Source: Neoechinorhynchus agilis
Taxonomy: Eukaryota; Acanthocephala
Reading direction: 5' to 3'
Length of the DNA stretch: 64,000 nucleotides
NCBI GenBank assembly: GCA_051530055.1
Contig: CM121341.1
Span: 4,154,001-4,218,000 of the forward strand
Of this stretch, positions 21,795 through 31,383 are shown piece by piece. The translations under genes and the position numbers were made by a program. Positions within the stretch are counted from its first letter, which is position 1; every line of letters starts with the position of its first letter. Below the pieces are notes generated by a model. The model saw nothing but the letters and a program-made list of their open reading frames with translations, ran no database searches and had not been told where the DNA came from.

Positions 21795-22937
21795 ATGCTA
21801 AGTTTACCTTCTCGTTTTCTAATTTTCGTTGCAATATCCATCACGGTAATTAATGGGGACAGACTCAATCAATTGCTGGATTCAATATCCATTAAATTAA
21901 ATCAACCAAGACTTCGTGGACCAATAAGAATAGATTATAAGGAACTATATGCCATATTCAATCAGCAGTTTAATAGCGATATAAAGCAACCAGAAGAGAA
22001 TATTTTGTCCAGTTCAAGAGGTGAAGGTCGTCTTCATCGGTCTTTTGAAGCATTTGTTAATAATACAAAAGAGATTATTGGACACAATGCAAAATTCATG
22101 AAAGGGGAAGTAACATATAAGAAGAAGATTCATAAATATGGTGACATTCCACGTTGGGAATTGCAGAAGATGTGCACGGTGGACATTGATCAAAAACCGT
22201 TTAATGAAGGCAATTACGTCTACAAGAAGGACGTATCCGATGGATTGTTAAGGGGAAGCAGATATATTGATTGGCGAGACCGAGGAGTTTTACCGCCAAT
22301 AAAATATCAAGGTTCATGCGGATCTTGTTACGCGTTTGCAGTCGTGGCTACGGTCGAAGCTCAACTTGCGTTGAGAGATGGATACGTTACCCTTCTAAGT
22401 GAGCAGCAGATCGTTGATTGCAATGAAGCAACTTTAGGCTGTCGAGGTGGATATCTTGATTATACCGCAGATTACGTTCTAAAAGAGGGACTGATGGCTG
22501 CTTCTGATTATCCTTATATTAAAAAAAGAGGAGTATGCAAAGGACATTGGTCGAAAGCAATAGTTAAGCCACAAATCGTTGAAGAAATACCAAATGGCGA
22601 TGAAGGCGCATTGATCAATTTATTGCAAAGAACACCAGTTGCGATTGCAATGCACACAAGTAAAGACTTTTATGAATACGCCAGTGGAATATTTAGTGAC
22701 GGTTCTTGCCCTCAGCGAATCAACCACGCAATGGCTCTAGTCGGATTTGGCATTGAGAACGGACGGGAGTATTTTTTGTTGAGAAATAGTCACGGTGAAT
22801 GGTTCGGCGAAGACGGATATGTCAAGATTGACAAGGAGACTGCTGAGAAATGCGGAATGTTAAAATCTGCTGTGGCTCCGTTGTTAGACTCAGATGAAAC
22901 AGATACATTTGACGGAGAGGACGGGCATTGCCTTTAA
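21795..22937 (+). CDS. Secreted papain-family (C1A) cysteine protease, intronless
   Basis: A 380-residue preproenzyme. Residues 1-21 are a signal peptide (hydrophobic FLIFVAISITVI). Residues about 45-125 form an I29-type propeptide (YKELYAIFNQQF, then VTYKKKIHKYGDI). The mature enzyme begins near 155 (RYIDWRDRGVLPPIKYQGSC). Catalytic residues are visible: Gln172, Cys178 in GSCGSCYA, His311 in INHAMALVGFG and Asn331 in LLRNSHGEW. The usual Trp after Asn (NSWG) is His here. Cys210-type LSEQQIVDC and GCRGGY motifs are normal for cathepsin L-like enzymes. The length and lack of introns are notable; most animal cathepsin genes are split. It should act in the gut lumen, secretions or lysosome. The C-terminal extension after residue 362 is acidic (DSDETDTFDGED). 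A decayed inverted copy lies upstream. Confidence 0.9.
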   Translation: MLSLPSRFLIFVAISITVINGDRLNQLLDSISIKLNQPRLRGPIRIDYKELYAIFNQQFNSDIKQPEENILSSSRGEGRLHRSFEAFVNNTKEIIGHNAKFMKGEVTYKKKIHKYGDIPRWELQKMCTVDIDQKPFNEGNYVYKKDVSDGLLRGSRYIDWRDRGVLPPIKYQGSCGSCYAFAVVATVEAQLALRDGYVTLLSEQQIVDCNEATLGCRGGYLDYTADYVLKEGLMAASDYPYIKKRGVCKGHWSKAIVKPQIVEEIPNGDEGALINLLQRTPVAIAMHTSKDFYEYASGIFSDGSCPQRINHAMALVGFGIENGREYFLLRNSHGEWFGEDGYVKIDKETAEKCGMLKSAVAPLLDSDETDTFDGEDGHCL

Positions 22938-22962
22938 TGAAGAAACGGTGGATAAACTAAGA

Positions 22963-22968
22963 AATAAA
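22963..22968 (+). terminator. Polyadenylation signal of the cysteine protease gene
   Basis: AATAAA 25 bp after the stop codon. The 3' untranslated region must end before or within the TTC microsatellite that starts at 23,017. Confidence 0.6.
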
Positions 22969-23016
22969 CTCTGATGAGTCGAGAGTCTTGATATTTGTCG
23001 TGTTGTTTTTGCTTCT

Positions 23017-23190
23017 TTCTTCTTCTTCTTCTTCTTCTTCTTCTTCTTCTTCTTCTTCTTCTTCTTCTTCTTCTTCTTCTTCTTCTTCTTCTTCTTCTTC
23101 TTCTTCTTCTTCTTCTTCTTCTTCTTCTTCTTCTTCTTCTTCTTCTTCTTCTTCTTCTTCTTCTTCTTCTTCTTCTTCTTCTTCTTCTTC
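23017..23190. repeat. (TTC)58 microsatellite
   Basis: About 174 bp of uninterrupted TTC (GAA on the minus strand). Read on the minus strand it follows the end of an RTE-type LINE, so it may have grown from that element's simple-repeat tail. The poly-Ser, poly-Leu and poly-Lys open frames across it are artefacts. Confidence 0.95.
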
Positions 23191-23194
23191 AGCG

Positions 23195-24190
23195 TTTGAA
23201 TGCAGGGTTCGATTACTGGCTTCGTCCGGAATAAGTCGGGTCCGCTTCGAATGGTATCGAGCCAGCGTTGTTTTGGCCGACCTCGGACTCGTTTGTGTTT
23301 CACCTCGATTTCCAGACTAGCACTCGCTATAGCACCTTCGTTGGAGGGCATCACATGACCATACCAGCAAAGGCGGCATTCTCTGAGTTTGTCGACGATC
23401 GGCGCATGTGTCCAGCGTAACATCTTCAATTCCATGCTTTCCAATCTTTTTTCATCGGCCTTCGTAATCGGTCAACATTCGGACTGTCCTGTAGATCACT
23501 GACTTTGATGCGTCCTTTAATTTCCGATCAAATGGGACACCCGTTGCCGTCCTCCTCCACTTTAGCCACGTTGCATTGATTCGTTCATTGATTTCTGTTT
23601 TAAACTCACCGTCGGACGAGCTCGCTGATCCGAAGTAGCGGAATTTTTCGCAACGTGGCAAGTCAGTGCCGCGAATTAGTGCCGGTTTCGTTTGATTTGG
23701 TTGTTAAATACATTGACTTGCCAAGATTTAGACGCAATCTGTGTTTTGAAAGTTTATCGTGCCATTTCTATGCCAATTTTTCGAGGACTTCTTTATCCTC
23801 TGAAGACAGGAAGACGTCGTCGTTATAAAGGATTGTGAATGGGATACGAAGCGGTGTATGCCTTGGCTGATTGTGTCCATGAAAGGTATAAATAATAAGG
23901 GGGAAATCGCGCTTCCCTGATGAATGCCAACCGAGATCTTGAAGGCATATCCCCGTCGCACTTCGTACTCTGCTCCTAGGATCTGTATATAGCACTTTCA
24001 CGCACTTTGCGAACCCCACCGGGACTCCATGGTTACGTAGCGCGTGCCAGATGAATTCATGCGGTACACGGTCGAACGCTTTTTCGAGGTCAAGGAAGGC
24101 TCACGATAATTCTCAATCAAAACTCACACAGCATGAATCGCATCGACTGTGCTACACAGCCCTTCACGAAACTTGTTTGATTGGCGCTGA
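23195..24190 (-). mobile_element. RTE-type LINE remnant (RT and C-terminal tail)
   Basis: Minus-strand pieces in order: DLEKAFDRVPHEFIWHALR with VPVGFAKCVKVLYTD (about 24,090-23,990; RT motif A), FKISVGIHQGSAISPLLFI (23,945-23,890; motif B), FRYFGSASSSDGEFKTEI with ATWLKWR (23,650-23,560), then MLRWTHAPIVDKLRECRLCW, YGHV and RGRPKQRWLDTI (23,425-23,240). This is the RTE-type RT and tail. The YADD motif is degraded and several frame changes occur. It ends at the GAA repeat beside the protease gene, tail to tail. Confidence 0.8.
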
Positions 24191-24471
24191 TTTCAACAAT
24201 ATTACGGAAACTCGGTCTTCATAGTAGAAAAATAATTATGTTTTAGGAAAATTGCACTATTAGTTTTCATGATCGAATACCCCAATATAATTAATTCAAA
24301 CGATTTAACAAATCTCCCATCGATCCAAGGATTTTTACTAAGTTAGCTTTCCAGATTATACAGTTCATTTATCTTTTTTTTTCGTTTAAGATTGTTTTCT
24401 TCACTTTTAACCTTTTTATGTAGGTTTCGAATTGCATCGTCCAGTTTAAAACGGTAACTTTCGTCAGTAGT
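24191..24471. other. No gene recognised
   Basis: AT-rich spacer. Its left part may continue the 5' side of the RTE-type LINE; nothing else is recognisable. Confidence 0.35.
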
Positions 24472-24531
24472 ATGGTACATTATGGTGATTTCATTCGCTA
24501 ATGCATTTTGCATACACATATTTTGATGCTA

Positions 24532-24619
24532 ACAATGACTGAAGAAGCGAGGATACCTCGCGAAATATTTCGAATGAATAAAATATGTAATGACCAGGAT
24601 TATTCTCACCGAAAGTGTA
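24532..24619. mobile_element. MITE, right part only
   Basis: Counterpart of the MITE at 11,294-11,443 that has lost its left inverted repeat; the right end CTCACCGAAAGTGTA is intact. Confidence 0.65.
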
Positions 24620-25049
24620 ATTTTATTATCCCGAAGGACTTTCTATCGATGATATTTTGATGCGTTCAATATTATCGAAGTCCCGAAAAAACTAGTTCTC
24701 CCGATTATTTAGAGCAAAATTATTTTGAACATTTGAATCTATTAATGCACTCAAGTCTACAAAAGCTGAACCATTGATTTTCTTTGCTCAAAACTTATGC
24801 GATTGTTTACTATTTCCAACAAAATTTAAAACAATCGAATGCCCAATCGAAGGATTAGTGAAGTACGCAGATTTGTTGGATTTAAGTGCAAAAAGGTAAA
24901 AGTTTAACACGTTCAAAACGAAGATTATGTTGTTCTTTTTACGTTTTTGAAACCCAAGAACCTCCAACGTTAATCCGGTTTCAGTGCATAAAATGGTCGC
25001 GGTTGACAGTCTCAATCGATTCATCTGATTGAAAATCATTTTTCGTTTA

Positions 25050-25948
25050 GCTGCGATTTACGTGGGAGTTATGAACTGAGTTAAGTGAGGCAAACGATAC
25101 AGATTTAAAAATCGATTGTAAATTTCTATTCGAAAAAACTTGGAATTGTCCTTCGGCTCAATGTTGAACTTCTGGTTCGTTTTCTATGTAACACTTTAGA
25201 AAACCAAAAAAAAATCGCTGTTAACTTGAAAAACTCCGACAAAGACGACTACATGGCAACCGTTCACGAATTGATTTATCGATTAAAAAATGACAACTAA
25301 AAAATTTAAACGACCGCCGAATAATTAAACGGACCTGAATTCTGTCGTTTTTTCGTATCTTCCAAATCGCCGTCCGCTTTCTATTGCGCTGCATCCGCGT
25401 TCCCTCGCGTCGTTCTGTTTTGTTCTCCGTTGAATCGAGCGACTTTGGCGATCGTGGAAAATTACTTACGTTCGTTCCCGCGACGGCGTCTCAGCGCCTC
25501 AAAGCACGTGAGTAATATTTTGAAATTATTGGAGACATCGGTTTTTCCGATTTAATTTCTTTTTGAAAATGTTCTGCCTTATGGCTATAATTAGTGAAAT
25601 CAACGGATTCTCCGAGTTGTAAGATAATTTATCACGGGAGTTATGCTGCCAAGCACTTTAAATCCAACTCCACTGTTTAAAACTTTGAATATTTGTCAGC
25701 GTTCTCGACTGACACTTGTTCTTTTTTTTATAATCGTGAAATATGAGACTTATTTTCTTTATCATCATGAATTTCAAGCATCTCAACTTGATTAATGAAC
25801 TCCATTGAACATTTTTCATTGCCATCGACACGATCTTTTTCTTTTTACTCCATTTTAGCCTTACGGATGCATTTAAGTAATGATCTCAATATCCCACGGA
25901 AACTTTTTAATCTTTTTGGGTTCTTTAAATTTTGATCGTTCTTAGTTG
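25050..25948 (+). repeat. R1 repeat, copy in segmental duplication 2
   Basis: Near-identical to 11,880-12,771, ending at TTGATCGTTCTTAGTTG. No coding content. The unexplained 24,620-25,049 stretch before it equals 11,444-11,879. Confidence 0.7.
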
Positions 25949-26004
25949 TTCGTAAACAAAATAATTCTCGCGTAGTTAAAAGAAAAACAACCGAGAAAAA
26001 CCAA

Positions 26005-27060
26005 CTAACTCAGTAAATGTTCACCCAATCTGTCAGCATAACCGTGATCAATGAAAGTGTTTGGAAGATAAGGCACGAAATGTTCCCAATAGGAACGGAA
26101 TCTTGCGTGCACCACCGGTCGGAGTTGTGTCTCGCCTGTCACACCACTCGTTCGCCTATATTTCACTTCATGCCCAATGGCCTGCGCCACCAGCGATGCC
26201 AGCTGGGGGCTTCCTTGTCCCAGTGAAGTAGCCGGTACCCAGCGGCGCTCAAATTTATCTGGCTCCGGCACATTTATTCCTGCAAAAATCAAGTACGCTG
26301 AAGAGTACTGTGGAACTGCAAAGCCCACCATGGCGGAAAGATGCCATGGCAGGTAGGCATTCCAGTTACCCGAATCAACTGCCTGCTGAGCTACAGTCCG
26401 CAATGATCGCAAAAGATGGAGTCCGGGGAGGGCGTTTTCCCAACCAGCCCGCTTGCAAAGCTCTGAGGCAATCCGCGGAACAACGTTCCCTTGGGAACAG
26501 TTGTAATCTCTCAGCAGCAACGGATTCAAGAATCTCTCCCCCATTCCCAGTGTGATGTGGAGGTACCCGCTGCACTGGGCTGCCTCCGCGTTGAGGATGT
26601 GCCGGAGCACAGACCTTCAAAAGTCTAGCTTCGGCTTCAGCGCAATCGGTTAACCATCTCCTGCCCTAGCAAAGGCCACATCTAGTGCCACATTGAGCTC
26701 AGGAGCAATAACTCTCATTGAAGCTGCTCTCATAATCATCCTTATACAGTCTTTCCTACCTGCATAAAGGCGGGGTTGCTGGTAAAATCCATGAACATGT
26801 TTCTCGAAGGTATATACAGGTCTTCCCTCGGATAGACTCTTTCATTGATACCTACTCCCACCCCTCTATGAACACAAGTTCGTTAGAAGAGAAGCCTGCG
26901 TCTAAAACATGCCAAAGGTGAATGACCCTCCCGGGCAGGTCGTCGTCCAGAAACAGCCTGAGATGGTCTGTTAGTGTAGCCGGCGACAAAGCCAATAGAA
27001 TATTGTAGGACTCAAAGAAGGTATTCACATCCTGTTCACCCTCCTTTAAATGACATTCTC
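26005..27060 (-). pseudogene. Decayed virus-like or unknown reading-frame block, copy 2
   Basis: Duplicate of 12,828-13,885, nearly identical. Long minus-strand frames of protein-like composition with no cellular family recognised. A fossil with a few breaks. It owes its presence here to the segmental duplication, not to a second capture. Confidence 0.4.
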
Positions 27061-28017
27061 GAAGTTTGGTCCACAAATCCGAAATTGGGTTCGGCTAACG
27101 GCTACCCCGGGACGAAAATGTTCACCTTGCTTCCTAGGGACTGCATAATCCTCCTTGCAAAGGCTATGCTATGCTGTTCGCCATACGCGTGGAGGGATAT
27201 CATTGTTTCTAGAAGCATTTTGGTCAAAAATTGCAGGAAGGCTATTGTTGAACCAAAGGATGTTCGTCCAATCTCGCTGCAAAATCCTCTAGTTAGCATA
27301 TACGAACGCGCCCTTGCAAATAGGTTGAGATCTTTCATTAATGAACATAATTGCATCTCTCCGAACTGTCATGGCTTTCTAAAAGGGAAATCAGTTCATT
27401 CTGCCCTTACAGAGGTTTACTCCAATTTTTCCTGCTCTAACCAGCCCATGCGACCCATTCATGCCGTGAACATTTCTCAAGCTTTTGATAAGATTTCCCT
27501 TTCTTTTATTATTGAAATGCTTGAATTTTTCAGTCTACCTCACAATTTAATTACATCCTTTACTACGAAGACGACGCCTCAAAGACGATTTACTACCCGT
27601 CCAATGGTGTTCCGCAGGGGTCGCCTCTGTCACCTATTCTCTTCCTTATGGCATCACAATACTTGATTCAGAATTTTAAAGTTCGGGCCTCGCTCACCTG
27701 CTACGCGGATGATTTTACTTTTGTCATCTCCACCCACAGAGCAGCTAGAATGAAACTCCTGATTGAGCAATGTATTGATTTTCTTAACTCCTTTTTACCT
27801 AAAATGAACTTTTCGTTGAATAAGTCGAAATGTTTATGCATTTTTAAAGTTCGCTCAAGCAGAATTAGGAAAGATTTAAAATCCTTTTTCAACAATTTAA
27901 TGAACAACCCTGGCACATCTTCTTCAGGTTTTAGGAATACACCCCTTAAGATTGAAATATTGTTTCACACCTTTACTGCTGATCTCTCGCATAGATTAGA
28001 TTTGAATAAAATGAAAA
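27061..28017 (+). mobile_element. RGRPPE-group LINE, RT fragment (duplication copy 2)
   Basis: Duplicate of the LINE at 13.9 kb. It keeps VRPISLQNPLVSIYERALAN, VNISQAFDKISLSF (motif A) and SLTCYADDFTFVIS (motif C, intact YADD here where copy 1 has YADY). Motif B is in the same shifted frame as in copy 1. The element is cut at 28,017, before the RGRPPE region, where LTR-fossil sequence begins. Confidence 0.8.
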
Positions 28018-28018
28018 A

Positions 28019-30600
28019 CCAATTGCAAGCAGAATGCGCAGCTTTAATCTTTTAGCCACATCATCATTAATAAATGAACAGATGCTAGCTGAATAAATTA
28101 TTGCAAGCAAACGATGACCCTGAATTATAATAGGAAGAGAAACATCGTATAAAGAATTCAGAATAGGAGATTTGTCTTTGACTCCTACTGCAGCGGAGCA
28201 GAAATCGATGGCGGCAGAGAGTTTATCTTCTTGATTGTTTTTCTTTGATTGGCCCATTGCTCACCAGTGCCCTTTTTTCCCGCAATTAGTGCAATTCGAT
28301 TTTTTGCTGGGCATTTGTATCGCGGGTGGCGTGGCTTCCCACAAAGCCAGCATTTCCTTGTGGTAACTTTTATCACCGCCACTTGATCTTCATTTTCCAT
28401 CTTGTCCGGTTCTTCTTTGCTCTCGATCGCAGCTACTGTAGAAAACGTCGGACTCAAACAAAGATCTGCATTTCTCTGAGCGCTTTCTAAAGATTTCAAT
28501 TTTAAAACTGCCTCGCCCAGAGATAGATCGTCCTTTTCTAACAGTCGTTGTCGGATTAATGGCGATGATATTCCAGCAAGAAAAGAGTCGCGAACTAACT
28601 CTAATCTGTATTCTTCCGGAGGTACCGCTTTCAACTGACAGCCTCTGCTGATCAGGTGGAGGGCTTGAAGGTATTCATCTATTGATTCTGACGGCTTTTG
28701 TGTTCGGGTAAACAATGTGAACCTCGAGAATATCGTATTCTCCTTTTTTAGTGTAATAACCATCAAGAATTTGGATCGCTTTCTCATAAGTGTCAACTTC
28801 GGCAACTAATTCATAAACTGTAGGAGAGATAAATCGTACCAGACATTTGAGCTTGTCTACTTTCTGATCCTTGATCGAAGCATTTGTTTCCAGTGTCTGT
28901 AATCTCGTGATGCCAAAGTAGAATTAGGTTCTGTTTGTAATTTGTCTGGTTGTAAGATTCGGTCCATTGCAAGTTGATTAAATTGTGGTGAAACCGGAAC
29001 AACGGGTTTTAATCAACTTGTAACTTTGCTACAAAAATGCACACACACACACGACCACCACAATAACAATCGATTCACGCCATCACGCATTTTACGTCAG
29101 AAGGCCTGCGACGACTCTGGTTCCCACGGGACTGTGCTGTTCTTGACCTTGGGGTAACTGAACGCGGCCATTCAATTTTAGCAATTGATAGATGGTCGTT
29201 ACAATATTGACGTGCTTTACAGAGCGTCTCTGTATAGCGAACGCCCAGACCACCAGACAACATCAAATGATGCCAAGACGATGCAGACAATCCGCGATGG
29301 GCTACGAGCGCATTCAAGAATGAGAGATACGCCTCATTGGAAACTACTGGTGCAGAAAGCTGCGGGCGGCAATCTGAAATATGTGAGGTGGTGAGACACA
29401 AACAGGTCACAACATCCGCGAATCCACTGGCTCATCCCTCTTGTTGTTGATGAGGTGCATCCTCACTCATCCTCCGATTCGAACCCATCGTCTGTACCGA
29501 AATCACTAAATCCACCGGGTCTTGGGCTTTTTAAATGATCTCGATACAGAGGTTCACCTCGCCATCACGATGGCACTGCGAATGGTGTTCCGCCCATGAA
29601 CACTGGGGTTAAGCGCATTACGAACATGTTCCGTGTAACTCGTTTTACAGCGGTCGCTGCTCCGTCCTCCCCCAATGAATGTGATATAACGCCATTTCCT
29701 TTTTCTTTGCAACGTTCGCAGGCCAGGAAATCTTATTTTCAATCTTAATAAATCTTTTATAATTCCGCTCACTAAATCTTACAGCCCAAGGAAATCTCTT
29801 GCCCTTCTATTGCTTCATGATGTCTCCGGTGTACCAGGCGAGCATCCAGTCCCGCTCTTCGCAGCAGTCTATGTCGTTCGTGAATTGCTCGCTGACGAAT
29901 GGAATCTTCAGAATGGGCTTTAACTTTTGCCGATTCCTCTCGAAATCATCAACCATTCGCTGTCTAACCTTTTCCGAGCGTAATTGAAGTCTTCTGATCT
30001 TTTGACCTGGCTATCCATTCTGAACCAACGTTTCATTTGTGTGGTGATTACAACATAGTTGTCGTTGTCTCTTTCTGACGGAAGCTCTCCGGTAATTTGC
30101 TTATCAAATCAGCGTCCATGATAATAATCATCAAGTTCCTTAGGATTGAGTACAGACTATCATATGCTTGCTTCTAGCAGTTGTTAATATTGTGATAGGC
30201 TCCGTAAGAGTTCGGATATCATTGACACCAACTTTTATTAATAATAGCAACGGTTGAGCTTGGGTCTGGGCGAACAATATCCGAGTTTTATAAGTCCAGA
30301 ATGTATACAACTTTAAGCTCACCGCCTTTATCGATGTTTCGTCTTTTCACGAGCGTCGGGGTCACCAATGTATTCGACAAAACCCAATTTGGTTTTAGTT
30401 CTATCAATCCTGTAGTCATCAGTGCAATCTTTCATTTGAAGTTGTCTTCGAAATTATTCCTATCAATGGCTTCGATGATTATCAAAGATCCGTAGACTTC
30501 TGTTGCATGTATTAGCTCTTTGCCGGACTTTGCTTACGTCACGCGACTTTTTATTTTTCTTTGGGCACCTTTTTTCGTTCAATAGAGCGATCCACCAGCT
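28019..30600 (-). mobile_element. LTR retrotransposon fossil (Ty3/gypsy-type)
   Basis: On the minus strand: an LTR end near 30,370-30,600, a primer-binding-site-like TGGTGACCCCGACGCTCGTG near 30,350, a leader of about 1.3 kb without recognised genes, then gag (about 29,000-28,250). Gag shows SESIDEYLQALHLISRGC and VRDSFLAGISSPLIRQRLL, typical of Ty3/gypsy capsid regions, and a knuckle CWLCGKPRHPRYKC. The start of a protease-like region follows. RT, integrase and the second LTR are not seen. It is broken. The matching LTR end is at 18.2-18.5 kb, and a shared gag/protease piece is at 15.5-16.2 kb. Confidence 0.6.
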
Positions 30601-30932
30601 AATGTTCAGCACTTTTAAACGTCCAATCATCCAACAAATTGCACGTTTCGTCAACAACAATTACACTCAGTTAACAACAATTAAATAATAATCATCGTCA
30701 GTTATTTTTTTAAAGCTTCTTCGATGAGCCTCGTAGAACGTTTATCCAGGCTGAATGAGTGATACTGAGTGTTTAATTTAATCAAATCCCTCAATTTATT
30801 AATGCTGCCTTTATTTGTATTCAAGGGAACCAGCGCTAATAGATTTGGATCAAGCGTGGGAAACGTTAGTGTAACGTTTTCATTGAAAATGTCAAGTCAG
30901 CATTTTAGTTGAAATTTTTGCACAAAATTTGA

Positions 30933-31166
30933 TTAATTTTCTTTTTTGGCTTGAAAATGATATGAAATTAATTGGTAATTTTTGTGTGCTGTTATTGAAC
31001 CTTGCCACGCAACGTGACCACAATTCGAACAATTTTTGGCCGTTCTTGTACATTTGTCGCAACAGTAATTTAAGGAGCAATAATGGCAGACTGTTTTTAG
31101 TGAGAGACTTCTGCGCCCATTAACATTATTTTTGGCATCCAGAGCAACGAGGGTAGTGGTAGTCAT
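30933..31166 (-). CDS. Small Cys-rich open frame, unidentified
   Basis: A 77-codon frame. Residues about 27-50 contain paired cysteines, CHYCSLNYCCDKC then CSNCGH, spaced like a small zinc-binding fold. I recognise no family; it may be an exon or a fragment of a retroelement zinc knuckle. No flanking splice or promoter signal decides this. The rest of 30,600-31,380 shows no gene. Confidence 0.2.
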   Translation of the reverse strand: MTTTTLVALDAKNNVNGRRSLSLKTVCHYCSLNYCCDKCTRTAKNCSNCGHVAWQGSITAHKNYQLISYHFQAKKEN

Positions 31167-31383
31167 CTTGTCGTGATATTTCGTTACCGTTAAATTGGAC
31201 TGCTATTCCCTGAAAGCAACTGTTACAACTAATGATCGTCACCTTGTTTCCTTCTAAGCGATCCTTAAGGTCCTACCTTTCAGCAAGAGTTTTTCCATAG
31301 GAAATAAGATTTTTTTCTCTAATGCAACTTTCATCAGGTTTGAAGCAGTCATCAAGAACCACATAATCTTTTTCACATTGTCT

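Larger units (their letters stand above)
24472..28487. repeat. Segmental duplication, copy 2
   Basis: Same orientation and order as 11,240-16,240, with very high identity. Copy 2 is shorter than copy 1, both at the MITE and in the LINE/LTR part. Confidence 0.8.

Noticed and set aside
22890-23444. Long open frames of poly-Lys, poly-Ser and poly-Leu across the TTC repeat
   Set aside because: They are translations of a microsatellite in three frames, not genes.
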